The position numbers and the translations under genes are program-made. This document shows, in pieces, positions 34,462 through 43,446 of a stretch of 64,000 bases of DNA. This DNA comes from Alphaproteobacteria bacterium. GTDB lineage: Bacteria > Pseudomonadota > Alphaproteobacteria > Rs-D84. Location: the NCBI GenBank assembly GCA_017503725.1, contig JAFVSL010000008.1:1-64000 (forward strand), read 5' to 3'. Under the pieces are notes generated by a model. It made no database searches. It was not told the DNA's origin and saw only the letters and a list, made by a program, of their open reading frames with translations. Position 1 is the first letter of the stretch; the number at the start of each line of letters is the position of its first letter.

Positions 34462-34557
34462 ATAAATTCTCTCTCTGACTTGATGCTTTTTACATTTTAT
34501 ATATTTTTATGTTGAATTACAATTTTTTTTTGCGTAAGATGCAGACACTTGAGTTAA

Positions 34558-34631
34558 GGCTTGGTGGCAGAGTGGTTATGCAGAGGACTGCAAATCCTTG
34601 GATGCCGGTTCGATTCCGACCCAAGCCTCCA
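34558..34631 (+). tRNA. tRNA-Cys(GCA)
   Basis: Acceptor GGCTTGG pairs with CCAAGCC. The anticodon stem AGGA/TCCT encloses CTGCAAA with anticodon GCA. The T arm is GCCGG TTCGATT CCGAC (one G-C change tolerated), the discriminator is U, and CCA is encoded. Confidence 0.93.
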
Positions 34632-34635
34632 AATA

Positions 34636-34664
34636 AAAAATGTCCGCTTGTCGGGCATTTTTTG
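34636..34664 (+). terminator. Terminator of tRNA-Cys
   Basis: AAAAAATGTCCG and TCGGGCATTTTTT form an A/T-flanked hairpin immediately after the tRNA. Confidence 0.75.
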
Positions 34665-34704
34665 TTTCTTGTTTAGATTTGTATTATTTATTATTATGTC
34701 GGTT

Positions 34705-35787
34705 ATGATTGATATTTTAACGTTAACTGATTTTAGAAATCATAATGCGTGCCGTGTAATAACACACGGGCGCAACAATGTGATTATTGTCGGGCCAAAT
34801 GGCGCGGGTAAAACCGCGATACTGGAAGCGGTATCGATGCTGTCGGGGGATCGGGGAATGCGTGGGGCCGATATGCGGGATATGGCACGCTTTGGCGGGG
34901 CGGGGGGATTTTCGGTTTTTGCAACATTGGCCGATGAAACAGATTTGTCGGTGACCTTTGTGTCGGGGGATTCTAATCGGCGGGCAAAGATAGATGGTGA
35001 TAATGCCGCGTTATCTGAATTGGGAAAACATTTGCGTATTGTGTGGCTGACCCCACGTGAAGACCGTTTGTTTGTCGATTCTGCGTCCGAACGTCGTGCG
35101 TTTTTTGACAGATTAACGGGCGCGTTTGATGTGACGCACACGGGGCGTGTGGCACGTCTTTCTAAGTTATTATCAGAACGTGCGTTCGCGTTAAAGTCGG
35201 GGGCGGACGTGCATTGGCTGAATGCGCTGGACGCACAAATTGCGGGTGTGGCGGTTGCGGTGGCGGCGGCACGCGTTCAATATGCGGGCGAATTAAATTA
35301 TTTTCTGGGGCGGTGTGCGGTGTCCGTTGCGGGAAAAATAGAACAGATGTTAATAGACGGAATGTCGGCGGGGGATGCGGAACGTGCGTATCTGGAATAT
35401 CTGGGGGGGGCACGTGAATTGGTTGGGGATAAAATGATTCTGGATGGGCCACATAAGTCAGATTTTGGGGTGTTTAATAATGAATTACAATTGCCGGCAC
35501 ATTTGACCAGCACCGGTCAACAAAAAACGATTTTATTGGATTTGATATTGGCGCACGCAAAATTAATTCATATTAAAACGGGGGCGCGACCACTGATTTT
35601 ATTAGACGAGGCCGCAGCACACCTGGATAAAAATGCGCGGGCGAATTTGTTCGCGGCGTTGTCTGCCGCCAATGCCCAGGTCTGGGCAACGGGCATTGAT
35701 ATGGACGTGTTCAAAGATGTACCGAATGCTGTATTTGTTGCTTGCGAAAATGGGCAAATAAATAATATACTGTTGGGCGAGGAATAA
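34705..35787 (+). CDS. recF: DNA replication/repair protein RecF
   Basis: RecF is an SMC-like ATPase that helps load RecA on gaps with RecO and RecR. The 360-residue protein has Walker A GPNGAGKTAILEAVSMLSG, an interior SGQQK-like signature (TSTGQQKTILLDLILAHA), and Walker B PLILLDEAAAHLD. An extended frame from 34561 runs over tRNA-Cys and is spurious. ATG 34696 is also in frame, but ATG 34705 is preceded by TATTAT and GTCGGTT exactly as in ftsQ. sspB follows 4 bp later. Confidence 0.88.
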   Translation: MIDILTLTDFRNHNACRVITHGRNNVIIVGPNGAGKTAILEAVSMLSGDRGMRGADMRDMARFGGAGGFSVFATLADETDLSVTFVSGDSNRRAKIDGDNAALSELGKHLRIVWLTPREDRLFVDSASERRAFFDRLTGAFDVTHTGRVARLSKLLSERAFALKSGADVHWLNALDAQIAGVAVAVAAARVQYAGELNYFLGRCAVSVAGKIEQMLIDGMSAGDAERAYLEYLGGARELVGDKMILDGPHKSDFGVFNNELQLPAHLTSTGQQKTILLDLILAHAKLIHIKTGARPLILLDEAAAHLDKNARANLFAALSAANAQVWATGIDMDVFKDVPNAVFVACENGQINNILLGEE

Positions 35788-35791
35788 AAGT

Positions 35792-36253
35792 ATGGCACGT
35801 ATTGATTATCAAACATTATTAGACAATGCATTAAAATCTGTTGTAAAAGATGCATTAATTCACGCCCAGGTTAATGGACTGGGGGATGGAACACATTTCT
35901 TTATCACGTTTAAAACACGTGATCCGGGGGTTGTTTTGCCGGATTTCTTGCGTATGCGGTATCCAGATATTATGACCATTGTGTTACAATATTCTTATAA
36001 TAACTTGAATGTTTCGGAACGTGAATTTGGGGTGCAATTAACTTTTGATGGGCGGCCGTTCTTTATTCGTGTACCGTTTTCTGCGCTGGTTGAATTTAAG
36101 GATCCGTCCGTTGATTTTATGCTGTCGTTTCATCCGAAAAATCAGGTGGCACCCGATAATGATATGGAATTGCCATTGGATGAAAAGCCGGGTACCGTGC
36201 CCGATGATAAACGTGTTGTGTCTTTGGATGAATTTAGACGTAACAAGAAATAA
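35792..36253 (+). CDS. sspB: SspB-like ClpXP adaptor protein
   Basis: SspB delivers ssrA-tagged and other substrates to ClpXP. The 153-residue protein has the alphaproteobacterial SspB core (IDYQTLLDNALKSVVKDALIHAQVNGLGDGTHFFITFKT, then LPDFLRMRYPDIMTIVLQYSYNNL), a variable linker, and a C-terminal VVSLDEFRRNKK, the ClpX-binding tail. It is co-transcribed with recF. Confidence 0.85.
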   Translation: MARIDYQTLLDNALKSVVKDALIHAQVNGLGDGTHFFITFKTRDPGVVLPDFLRMRYPDIMTIVLQYSYNNLNVSEREFGVQLTFDGRPFFIRVPFSALVEFKDPSVDFMLSFHPKNQVAPDNDMELPLDEKPGTVPDDKRVVSLDEFRRNKK

Positions 36254-36281
36254 AAAAATGCCCAATCGGGCGTTTTTTTAT
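36252..36281. terminator. Bidirectional terminator between sspB and xthA
   Basis: AAAAAATGCCC/GGGCGTTTTTT with four-base loop. It is placed between the convergent stops of sspB and xthA. Confidence 0.75.
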
Positions 36282-37048
36282 TTTAATGTTATCATCAATC
36301 CACAATGGTCGGTTGGTTTTTCCGCCAGGCGTGGCTCGATATCTATTTCGCAATTTTTAACCATTTCCATCGCGGTTTTGTTACACAGGAAATAGTCCAG
36401 ACGCAACCCCTGTTTATTGCCAACGGTGTCGCGTCCACGATATCCGTACCAGGTATAATCAATTTCATCTGGGTGCAGTGTGCGCCACGCATCAATCCAA
36501 CCCATATGCAACCACTGGTTCATTATAGCGCGTGCGGCGGGGGCAGAAATTGCAATCCCTTCGTAATTCTTGGGTTTCCAGATGTCGCGGTCTTCGATTG
36601 CGACGTTAAAGTCACCGCCGATAATAACCGCCTCTGGCGAATTTGTGTATTGGGAAATATAATCTGTGAATGCGTTCATCCATTCCAGTTTGTATGGAAA
36701 TTTTGGAGATTCAACCGTGTCACCATTTGGCATATATACATTTATAATGCGAACGTGTCCGTCGATTACACATTCCAGAAAACGTGCGTTTACATCCGCA
36801 TATGTCGGCAGGCCACACGTCACATCTTCGATAGAATATTTGGAAAATATCGCGACGCCATTCCAGGATTTTTGTCCGAATACCTTTACGTTATATCCGT
36901 ATTCGTCAAACAGGTTATGTGGGAACGCGGCATTTTCCACCTTTATCTCTTGGAGCATGATTACGTCATATTCGCCAGACTTTAAAATGTCCAAAAAACT
37001 TTGCGCGTGCGCGCGGATGCTGTTGATATTTAATGTAAGAATTTTCAT
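36278..37048 (-). CDS. xthA: Exodeoxyribonuclease III
   Basis: XthA is an apurinic/apyrimidinic endonuclease and 3' exonuclease of base-excision repair. The 256-residue protein begins MKILTLNINSIRAHA and has the family residues LQEIK (metal-binding Glu), GDFNVA (Asn/Asp), YTWYGYRG and a C-terminal TDHCGLM (catalytic His). ATG 37048 is supported by AGGAAAG. A longer frame from 37402 runs into the divergent ligase promoter. It is single-gene, convergent with sspB. Confidence 0.92.
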   Translation of the reverse strand: MKILTLNINSIRAHAQSFLDILKSGEYDVIMLQEIKVENAAFPHNLFDEYGYNVKVFGQKSWNGVAIFSKYSIEDVTCGLPTYADVNARFLECVIDGHVRIINVYMPNGDTVESPKFPYKLEWMNAFTDYISQYTNSPEAVIIGGDFNVAIEDRDIWKPKNYEGIAISAPAARAIMNQWLHMGWIDAWRTLHPDEIDYTWYGYRGRDTVGNKQGLRLDYFLCNKTAMEMVKNCEIDIEPRLAEKPTDHCGLMITLK

Positions 37049-37050
37049 AT

Positions 37051-37078
37051 TTGCTTTCCTGTTATTCTGAGCTATAAT
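37051..37078 (+). promoter_or_regulatory. Promoter of the acyl-CoA ligase gene
   Basis: TTGCTT (37051-37056) and TATAAT (37073-37078) are 16 bp apart, 41 bp before the start codon. recA has a similar TTGCTT -35 box. Confidence 0.55.
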
Positions 37079-37118
37079 AACGTCAGTCCAATATAAAAAC
37101 AACAAGGAATTTTTTGAT

Positions 37119-38699
37119 ATGAATATGTACAAGTTACTGGAACAGACCGCGGCAAAATATCCAGATAATTTATATCTGGTCCGCGAAAATGTTACGTACA
37201 AGGATTTTGTAGAACTGGTTAAAGCACGCGCCGCGTCACTGGACAAGGCTGGTGTTAAAAAGGGTGATATTGTTGGTATTTTGTCCCATAATATTCCGGA
37301 ATTTCCAACCACTATGTTTGCGTTGTGGTATTTGGGGGCAACGGTGTTATTGTTGGATACAAATCTGACACCGTTTGAATATGACAATATGGCTGAAATC
37401 ACAAATTGTAAAATGGTTTGTGCGGAAAAGTCTTTTGTTTATAAAACAGATAAATTTAAATTCTATGACATTACCAAAAAAGACGGCAAGGCAAATCCAG
37501 AATTAAAGCCGGCCGCGATTGAAACGTTGGATGTTGCGACAATGTCGTTTACATCGGGGTCGACCGGCGTGCCAAAGGTTGTGCCGTTGACACACTTTAA
37601 TTTGACCGAATGCGCAAGTTCGCTGGAAGATATGGCGGCTTGGTTTAAACCGGGTGATTATCTGTATGGATTTTTGCCAATGTATCACGTGTTTGGTTTT
37701 GCAGTTGAAGTCCTGGCGACGTTGCACTTTGGTGCGGGTGTTATTTTGCAGCCAACCGTTAATCCAAAGGAAATTATGGCGGACTTTAAAAAATTCCGTC
37801 CCCAGGTTATTCCGGCCGTTCCCAGATTGTGGGAGGTTTTCCGCAACAAAATCATCGATAACGTCAAAGCCCAGAAAAAATGGTGGCTGGTATCATTTGT
37901 TCTGAAATACGGTAAAACATTGGAAAAAATTGGCCTGGGCGCATTGGTGCGCAAGGTGCAAAAGCCAATCTTGGATGTGTTTGGTGGACGTGCGCGTCTG
38001 TTGGTGGCGGGTGGTGCCGCAACCAAGCCAGAGGTTGAAACATTCTATGAACGTTTAGGGTTGACCTTTATTCAAGGATATGGTTTAACCGAAACCGTTG
38101 GGCCAATCTGTATTTCAAAACCAACCAAAAAGCGTTTCCCATTTGCATTTGGTGGGCCAACATCGAATAACGAATGCGAAATTCGTGATAAAAACGAAGA
38201 GGGTGTTGGCGTTCTGTGGTTGCGTGGTCACCAGGTGTTTGGTGGTTACCTGAATAACCCAGGTGTTAATGCAGAAGTGTTCGATGAACGTGGATTCTTT
38301 AACACGGGTGATATGGTATCTATGGATAAAAATGGTGAATTACACTTTGCCGGACGTAAAAAACAAGTCATTGTTTTGGACAGTGGTAAAAACGTTTATC
38401 CAGATGAATTAGAGGGTATGTTTATCACAATCCCAGGTGTTAAAAATGTTGCGGTGTTTGAACATACGGTAAAGGGTAAAACCGTTACATATGGTGTGTT
38501 TAGTGTGGAACCAACAATGACAATGGAAAAGTTGTCTGCGGCGGTTGCGGCGGCAAATAAAAAGGTTGCCAGTTACAAGTGGGTAACACACTTTGCAATG
38601 ACGACCGAAGATTTACCATTGACCAGTACACAAAAGGTTAAACACCACGTTGTACGTCAGAATCTGATTGATGGTAAATATCCAGATCGTCACGAATAA
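37119..38699 (+). CDS. AMP-binding ligase, probable long-chain acyl-CoA synthetase
   Basis: A 526-residue adenylate-forming enzyme with A3 TSGSTGVPKVVPLTH, A5 QGYGLTET, A7 NTGD and A8 GRKKQVIVLDSGKNVYPDELE (the Gly-Lys hinge), and a C-terminal Lys (QKVKHH) for adenylation. This pattern activates a carboxylic acid with ATP and usually transfers it to CoA. Fatty acid is the likeliest substrate. Start follows AAGGAAT. It is a single gene followed by the palindromic repeat array. The substrate cannot be read from the sequence. Confidence 0.8.
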   Translation: MNMYKLLEQTAAKYPDNLYLVRENVTYKDFVELVKARAASLDKAGVKKGDIVGILSHNIPEFPTTMFALWYLGATVLLLDTNLTPFEYDNMAEITNCKMVCAEKSFVYKTDKFKFYDITKKDGKANPELKPAAIETLDVATMSFTSGSTGVPKVVPLTHFNLTECASSLEDMAAWFKPGDYLYGFLPMYHVFGFAVEVLATLHFGAGVILQPTVNPKEIMADFKKFRPQVIPAVPRLWEVFRNKIIDNVKAQKKWWLVSFVLKYGKTLEKIGLGALVRKVQKPILDVFGGRARLLVAGGAATKPEVETFYERLGLTFIQGYGLTETVGPICISKPTKKRFPFAFGGPTSNNECEIRDKNEEGVGVLWLRGHQVFGGYLNNPGVNAEVFDERGFFNTGDMVSMDKNGELHFAGRKKQVIVLDSGKNVYPDELEGMFITIPGVKNVAVFEHTVKGKTVTYGVFSVEPTMTMEKLSAAVAAANKKVASYKWVTHFAMTTEDLPLTSTQKVKHHVVRQNLIDGKYPDRHE

Positions 38700-38718
38700 A
38701 AATTAAATATAATAATTC

Positions 38719-39000
38719 ATCTAAAAGCAAATCCGGTGGACTCACGTAACTTCTGTACGCTTCGCCACCGGGTTTGCTTTTATCTAAATCATTCTATTTA
38801 ATTTTATCCAGTGCAAGGAGTTGGGTGGTTTTTTGAATCTTATGTAGCGTTTGTACACTACGCCATCGGGTTTGCTTTTATCTAAATCATTCTATTTAAT
38901 TTTATCCAGTGCAAGGAGTTGGGTGTTTTTTTGAATCTTATGTAGCGTTTGTACACTGCGCCACCGGGTTTGCTTTTATCTAAATCATTCTTTTATTTAT
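38719..39000. repeat. Tandem array of palindromic repeats, period 98 bp
   Basis: Nearly three units follow the ligase gene. Each contains GCAAA(T/C)CCGGTGG or a variant, a GTAGCGTTTGTACACT or related centre, the inverse CCACCGGGTTTGC, TTTTATCTAAATCATTCT, and a spacer ending in GTGCAAGGAGTTGGG. The distance between equal points in successive units is 98 bp (38811 to 38909; 38881 to 38979). The same element stands alone at 31764-31872. The array can form several hairpins, one of which could terminate transcription. Confidence 0.85.
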
Positions 39001-39022
39001 CTTAGTAAGTTTGGTGGTTTTG

Positions 39023-39031
39023 TGATATAAT
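39023..39031 (+). promoter_or_regulatory. Extended -10 promoter of the MFS gene, leaderless
   Basis: TGATATAAT is the same extended -10 element as before ftsQ. ATG 39039 comes 7 bases later, with no ribosome site. An in-frame GTG (39033) would lie too close. Confidence 0.55.
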
Positions 39032-39038
39032 TGTGCCG

Positions 39039-40229
39039 ATGGCGGGGGATAAATATATTTCTGTTAGTAAAAAAGTTAGTGGGTTTTCGTTTGCAAACCT
39101 GGGGTTGTTCACAGGGTTCGCAGACGGTATTTATAATGCGGTGTATTCACTGGTTATATTGGATATTTTCCGGTCGTCGGCAACCGTTGGTGTTTATGTG
39201 GCGTTGTATTCGGCGTTCTGTTTGATTGTTGGTTTGTTCGCAAATGAGATATTCAGACGCTTTTCCAAGGTGCGGGTGTTTTATTTTGTTTTGCTGATGA
39301 TGGCGGTGTGCTATGCGATGATGAGTTTTTCAATTTTGCCGCGGACGTTTATTATTCTGGATTTTACAAGTGGTATTTCGGCAACGTTGGTGGGGATGCT
39401 GATACCGTTGTTTATGTCTGACTTTTCGCGCAATATTGGTATGGCGCGACTTAATGCGCGATATCATTTATGGTTAAATATCGGAGCGTTGTTTGCACCA
39501 ATGGTGGCGGTGGCGATTGCTGATTATTTTGAAACAAACCGGTCAGCCTTCTTTGCATCGGCGATGATATATCTTGTGGCGTGGGGGATGTTTAAGTACT
39601 TTGCAATCGTACAAGAAGATAAAAAGATTAAGCCGGTAAATCCACGACGTACGTTTCGGGCGTTGTGGAAAAATACGGTTACATTCTTTGGTGCGCCGGG
39701 AATGACGCGCGCGTATTTAGTGAACTTTGGATATTATTCGCTGCGTGCGTTGCGTGTGCTTTATGTCCCGATTATGGTAATAGAGGCCGGATTTTCCAAA
39801 GACGCACTGGGGTGGGTTTTAACATTGGGGATTATTCCGTATTTATTGCTTAGCGAGACGATGGGAAAACTGGCAAAACAATACGGTAACAAGTTGTGGC
39901 TGATGTTGGGATTTTTATCCTTTGCGGGGTTGGCGGCGGTGGCGACCGTTGTGACGGGGTATCCATTGCTGGCAATATTTGTTTTGTGGCAAATATCGGG
40001 TGCGTTGATGGAATCTGTACACGATTTATTGTTCTTTGATACGGCAAAAAAATCACAACAGACAAAATTCTATGGCGTGTTCCGGACCAGTGTGAATTTG
40101 CCCAGTGTTATTGTCCCGGCATTAGCCGCGGGGGTTATTTCTGTATTTGGTGCAACGTCCGCAGTTTGGGGAATATGTGCGGTTGTTGGGGTTTTGTCTA
40201 CAATCATATTGCTGGCGGAAAAAAGATAA
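39039..40229 (+). CDS. Major facilitator superfamily transporter
   Basis: A 396-residue protein with about twelve hydrophobic helices and a basic central loop (around residue 190-215), the MFS layout. A weak MFS signature lies in FANEIFRRFSKVRVFY (loop 2-3). No substrate-specific motif is visible; drug efflux or sugar uptake are both possible. It is transcribed from an extended -10 promoter right upstream and followed 64 bp later by recA. Confidence 0.7.
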   Translation: MAGDKYISVSKKVSGFSFANLGLFTGFADGIYNAVYSLVILDIFRSSATVGVYVALYSAFCLIVGLFANEIFRRFSKVRVFYFVLLMMAVCYAMMSFSILPRTFIILDFTSGISATLVGMLIPLFMSDFSRNIGMARLNARYHLWLNIGALFAPMVAVAIADYFETNRSAFFASAMIYLVAWGMFKYFAIVQEDKKIKPVNPRRTFRALWKNTVTFFGAPGMTRAYLVNFGYYSLRALRVLYVPIMVIEAGFSKDALGWVLTLGIIPYLLLSETMGKLAKQYGNKLWLMLGFLSFAGLAAVATVVTGYPLLAIFVLWQISGALMESVHDLLFFDTAKKSQQTKFYGVFRTSVNLPSVIVPALAAGVISVFGATSAVWGICAVVGVLSTIILLAEKR

Positions 40230-40236
40230 GAATCCC

Positions 40237-40265
40237 TTGCTTTTTATGTGTATCCCCGCTATGAT
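40237..40265 (+). promoter_or_regulatory. Promoter of recA
   Basis: TTGCTT (40237-40242) and TATGAT (40260-40265) are 17 bp apart. I see no clear LexA-type operator in the 64-bp gap. Confidence 0.55.
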
Positions 40266-40293
40266 TTTAGTACGAAATTAAAGGGGAAATATT

Positions 40294-41370
40294 ATGGCGA
40301 AAAAAGATGTTGTAAAAGACGCGGCGCCGGCCAAAAATCCGGCATTGGAATCTGCGTTGGCACAAATTCAAAAGCAATTCGGCAAAGAAGCAATTATGAA
40401 AATGGGGGACGGTTCCCAACAGAATATAGAGGCGATATCATCTGGTTCGCTGGGGTTGGATATTGCGCTGGGGATTGGTGGTTATCCAAAGGGACGTATT
40501 GTTGAAATCTATGGGCCGGAAAGTTCTGGTAAAACAACGTTGGCGTTGCACGCCGTTGCAGAATCCCAGAAAAAAGGTGGTACCTGTGCATATATTGATG
40601 CGGAAAATGCACTGGACCCAAGTTATGCAAAAAAATTGGGCGTGGATGTTGCAAACCTGTTTATATCTCAGCCCGATTCCGGGGAACAGGCATTGGAAAT
40701 CGCAGATACCCTGATTAAGTCTGGGGCGGTTGATGTTGTTGTGATTGACAGTGTTGCGGCACTGGTGCCAAAGGCGGAATTAGAGGGGAATATCGGTGAT
40801 TCTTTTGTTGGGACAACCGCCCGTTTGATGAGCCAATCTTTGAAAAAACTGGCGGGGTCGGTTTCACGCAGTAACACATTGCTTATCTTTATCAATCAAA
40901 TTCGTATGAAGATAGGTGTTATGTTTGGTAATCCAGAAACCACGTCGGGTGGTAATGCATTGAAATTCTATGCGTCGGTACGTCTGGATATTCGTCGTAC
41001 GGGCCAGATTAAAGACAAAGAAAATATCATTGGTAACGAAACCCGGGTCAAGGTTGTAAAGAACAAGGTTGCACCACCATTCCGTACGGTTGATTTCAAA
41101 ATTATGTACGGCGAAGGGATTAGTCGTATCAGCGAAATCCTGGATATGGGTGTTAAATATGATTTAATTGAAAAGGCGGGCAGTTTCTATTCATACAACA
41201 GCGAACGTATGGGCCAGGGCGAGGCCAACGCACGTCAATGGCTGAAAGATCATCCGGATGCACAGCAGGCATTGCTGGACAAAATTATGGCACGTGCATC
41301 GGGTATTGCCGAAGAAATGACAACCGGTCCCATTGACGACGAGGATGATATGAAGGATTTAGAAGAATAA
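40294..41370 (+). CDS. recA: Recombinase RecA
   Basis: RecA coats single-stranded DNA, performs strand exchange and triggers LexA cleavage. The 358-residue protein has Walker A GPESSGKT (74-81), Walker [13 protein letters not shown], the L1/L2 loops with a [21 protein letters not shown] segment, and an acidic C-terminal tail ([11 protein letters not shown]). The start follows AAAGGGG. It is a single gene with its own promoter. The N-terminal [12 protein letters not shown] extension is slightly longer than in E. coli. Confidence 0.98.
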   Translation: MAKKDVVKDAAPAKNPALESALAQIQKQFGKEAIMKMGDGSQQNIEAISSGSLGLDIALGIGGYPKGRIVEIYGPESSGKTTLALHAVAESQKKGGTCAYIDAENALDPSYAKKLGVDVANLFISQPDSGEQALEIADTLIKSGAVDVVVIDSVAALVPKAELEGNIGDSFVGTTARLMSQSLKKLAGSVSRSNTLLIFINQIRMKIGVMFGNPETTSGGNALKFYASVRLDIRRTGQIKDKENIIGNETRVKVVKNKVAPPFRTVDFKIMYGEGISRISEILDMGVKYDLIEKAGSFYSYNSERMGQGEANARQWLKDHPDAQQALLDKIMARASGIAEEMTTGPIDDEDDMKDLEE

Positions 41371-41384
41371 AACCAAAGGAGTAG

Positions 41385-41444
41385 ATGATGCGTGAAACAG
41401 AATATATTTATCGAAAAATAAAAAAAGAGTCGGATGAGTGGTAA
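41385..41444 (+). CDS. Candidate 19-residue microprotein after recA
   Basis: ATG 41385 follows a perfect AAAGGAG and opens a 19-codon frame (MMRETEYIYRKIKKESDEW) ending at 41444, just before a terminator. The peptide is highly charged and would be helical. The ribosome site is as strong as those of neighbouring genes, but the very short length makes this tentative. It could be a leader peptide or a chance frame. Confidence 0.3.
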   Translation: MMRETEYIYRKIKKESDEW

Positions 41445-41450
41445 TGATTT

Positions 41451-41487
41451 AATCCCCAGTTGGCGGTTGCGTTGCTGGGGGTTATTT
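41451..41487 (+). terminator. Terminator after recA and the microORF
   Basis: AATCCCCAG and CTGGGGGTTATTT form a stem around a GC-containing loop. Confidence 0.6.
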
Positions 41488-41516
41488 GTCAGATAACAAT
41501 AAAAACAAAGGGGTGT

Positions 41517-42416
41517 ATGATGAATATTTCACGTATGTGGGCAATGACTAAAATCGCAGTGTTTGGGCATATTTTGAATTGGCCGTGGCGAACGCGCGAA
41601 CATCGCCGCGCCGTCAGAAGCGATGTTATTTCAAAAGTTATTCCGCAATACTTTAAACGCTATTTACCGGCGGCCGCCGCGGTTGTTGAACGTAAAGTTG
41701 AAAAAAATGATAAAAATGACAAGATTTTCACACTGTGGTTACAGGGTGAGGACAAAGCCCCACCATTGGTCAAGGCATGTTTCAGAAATATCAGAAAAAA
41801 CTGTAAACAAGAATTGATTGTTTTGGATATGGATTCTGTGTTTGATTATATCACATTGCCCCAGGCTATTATTGACAAGTACAAGGCCGGCAAAATTGGG
41901 CACGCACATTTTGCAGACATTTGTCGTGTGGAATTATTATATAATCATGGGGGGTATTGGTTGGATTCAACCGGGTTTGCAACCGCGCCAATTCCAAAAT
42001 GGATAAGTGACCAAGATTTCTTTGTCTATATGGCGGGACAGGTCGTCGGCAGTCCGTATAGTTTTATGCAGAACTGCTTTATCCGTTCACGCAAGGGGGC
42101 GTATTTGTTGGATGCGTGGCGGGCGATGATTTTGGATTATTGGATGCACGAAAATTCAAACTTTGATTACTTTATGCATCAATTATTATTCAAGACGATG
42201 GTTGAAAACGATCCACGTGCAAAAAAATATTTTGCCGAAATGCCCCACATTGACCAGGATCCAACGCACGCATTATGGTGGACATATCACGATAAACCGT
42301 TTGATAAAAAGACTTTTGATGAAGTTACCAGTGGTGCCTTCTTTCAAAAGACAACATATCAACAGGCTAAAAACCCAATTCCGGGTTCGTTTGCCGATGA
42401 AATGATTAAAATGTAA
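41517..42416 (+). CDS. Glycosyltransferase with capsular-polysaccharide-synthesis fold (GT32-like)
   Basis: A 299-residue cytoplasmic protein with IFTLWLQGEDKAPPLVKACFRNIRKNC followed by HAHFADICRVELLYNHGGYWLDST, which contains the DxD-type metal motif of TcdA/OCH1-like sugar transferases. The HADICR and YWLDS positions are diagnostic of Caps_synth/GT32 families. The start at 41517 follows AAAGGGG. It is the first of three plus-strand genes for surface-glycan assembly and precedes a GT2 gene by 9 bp. Confidence 0.75.
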   Translation: MMNISRMWAMTKIAVFGHILNWPWRTREHRRAVRSDVISKVIPQYFKRYLPAAAAVVERKVEKNDKNDKIFTLWLQGEDKAPPLVKACFRNIRKNCKQELIVLDMDSVFDYITLPQAIIDKYKAGKIGHAHFADICRVELLYNHGGYWLDSTGFATAPIPKWISDQDFFVYMAGQVVGSPYSFMQNCFIRSRKGAYLLDAWRAMILDYWMHENSNFDYFMHQLLFKTMVENDPRAKKYFAEMPHIDQDPTHALWWTYHDKPFDKKTFDEVTSGAFFQKTTYQQAKNPIPGSFADEMIKM

Positions 42417-42425
42417 GGATTATAT

Positions 42426-43442
42426 ATGCCAGCAATTTCCATAATTATCCCAGTCTATAATGTTGAAAAATATTTGCGGCGATGTCTGGACAGTGTGTTA
42501 AATCAGACGTTCCAGGATTGGCAGGCGATATGTGTCAATGACGGCAGTCCCGATAATAGTGCCGCAATATTGGACGAATATGCAAAACGTGATCCGCGCT
42601 TTGTTATCGTGACCAAGGAAAATGGGGGGCTGTCGGATGCACGCAATGCGGGGATGAAAAAGGCCACCGGTGATTATATTATGTATCTGGACAGTGATGA
42701 TTTTATTCATCCCCAGACAATGGAAATTGCGTACACTTTGGCGGTACGTGATGGGTCGGATATCGTATCTTTTACATATGACAGAATTTATCGGCCACAA
42801 CTGATGGTGCGACACGTGTTAAAAATGGATACGGATAATGTTGTGCCAATGCGTATGCATAAAAAATACAATATCAAAAAGATTAAAACACGGGTTACCG
42901 ATGATGTATTTGAATATGCGACCGAACGCACGCACAATAAATTTAACCCTAAACGGAAATGGCTGATTAAGCATTGCCAGGTTTGGAAGAATTTGTACAA
43001 GCGCCAATTGATTGCGGATATTCCTTTTATCAAAGGTATCTTGTTCGAAGATTTCCCGTGGTGGAGTCGCGTTATGTTGCGCAATCCACGCGTGACGATT
43101 GCACCACTGCCACTGTATTTTTATATTCCGAATTTTGGCGGCATTGTATTAAGCGCAAAGCAATTACGTATTATGCAAAGTTTGTGTACGGGTATTGCGG
43201 ATGCATATACCGCATATGCGGAAGGTGCGACCGATTATCAGATGCAACGCTGGAACGCGGAGTTCAAGTGGTACTTTATCCGGTGGGCGTTTCGCAAGAT
43301 TAAATACCTGTCAACGGACGAAGATATGGCGGCGGCACGCAAGTGTTTTGTAGATTTGGAAAAGATGGGTGCGCTGTCAAATCCGCCATATAAATGGGCA
43401 ACGCAGACACGCGATGAAATTATGCAATTCATAGGAAAATAA
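42426..43442 (+). CDS. Family 2 glycosyltransferase
   Basis: The N-terminal SIIIPVYNVEKYLRRCLDSVLNQTFQDWQAICVNDGSPDNS and the metal motif MYLDSDDF are textbook GT2 features. The 338-residue length includes a C-terminal part without membrane helices, so it is a soluble or peripheral enzyme that adds one sugar to a lipid-linked chain. It lies 4 bp before the GT4 gene. Confidence 0.88.
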   Translation: MPAISIIIPVYNVEKYLRRCLDSVLNQTFQDWQAICVNDGSPDNSAAILDEYAKRDPRFVIVTKENGGLSDARNAGMKKATGDYIMYLDSDDFIHPQTMEIAYTLAVRDGSDIVSFTYDRIYRPQLMVRHVLKMDTDNVVPMRMHKKYNIKKIKTRVTDDVFEYATERTHNKFNPKRKWLIKHCQVWKNLYKRQLIADIPFIKGILFEDFPWWSRVMLRNPRVTIAPLPLYFYIPNFGGIVLSAKQLRIMQSLCTGIADAYTAYAEGATDYQMQRWNAEFKWYFIRWAFRKIKYLSTDEDMAAARKCFVDLEKMGALSNPPYKWATQTRDEIMQFIGK

Positions 43443-43446
43443 TCAA

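Noticed and set aside
38700-39000. CRISPR array
   Set aside because: The units are 98-bp tandem repeats with internal palindromes and no unique spacers; no cas genes are present.
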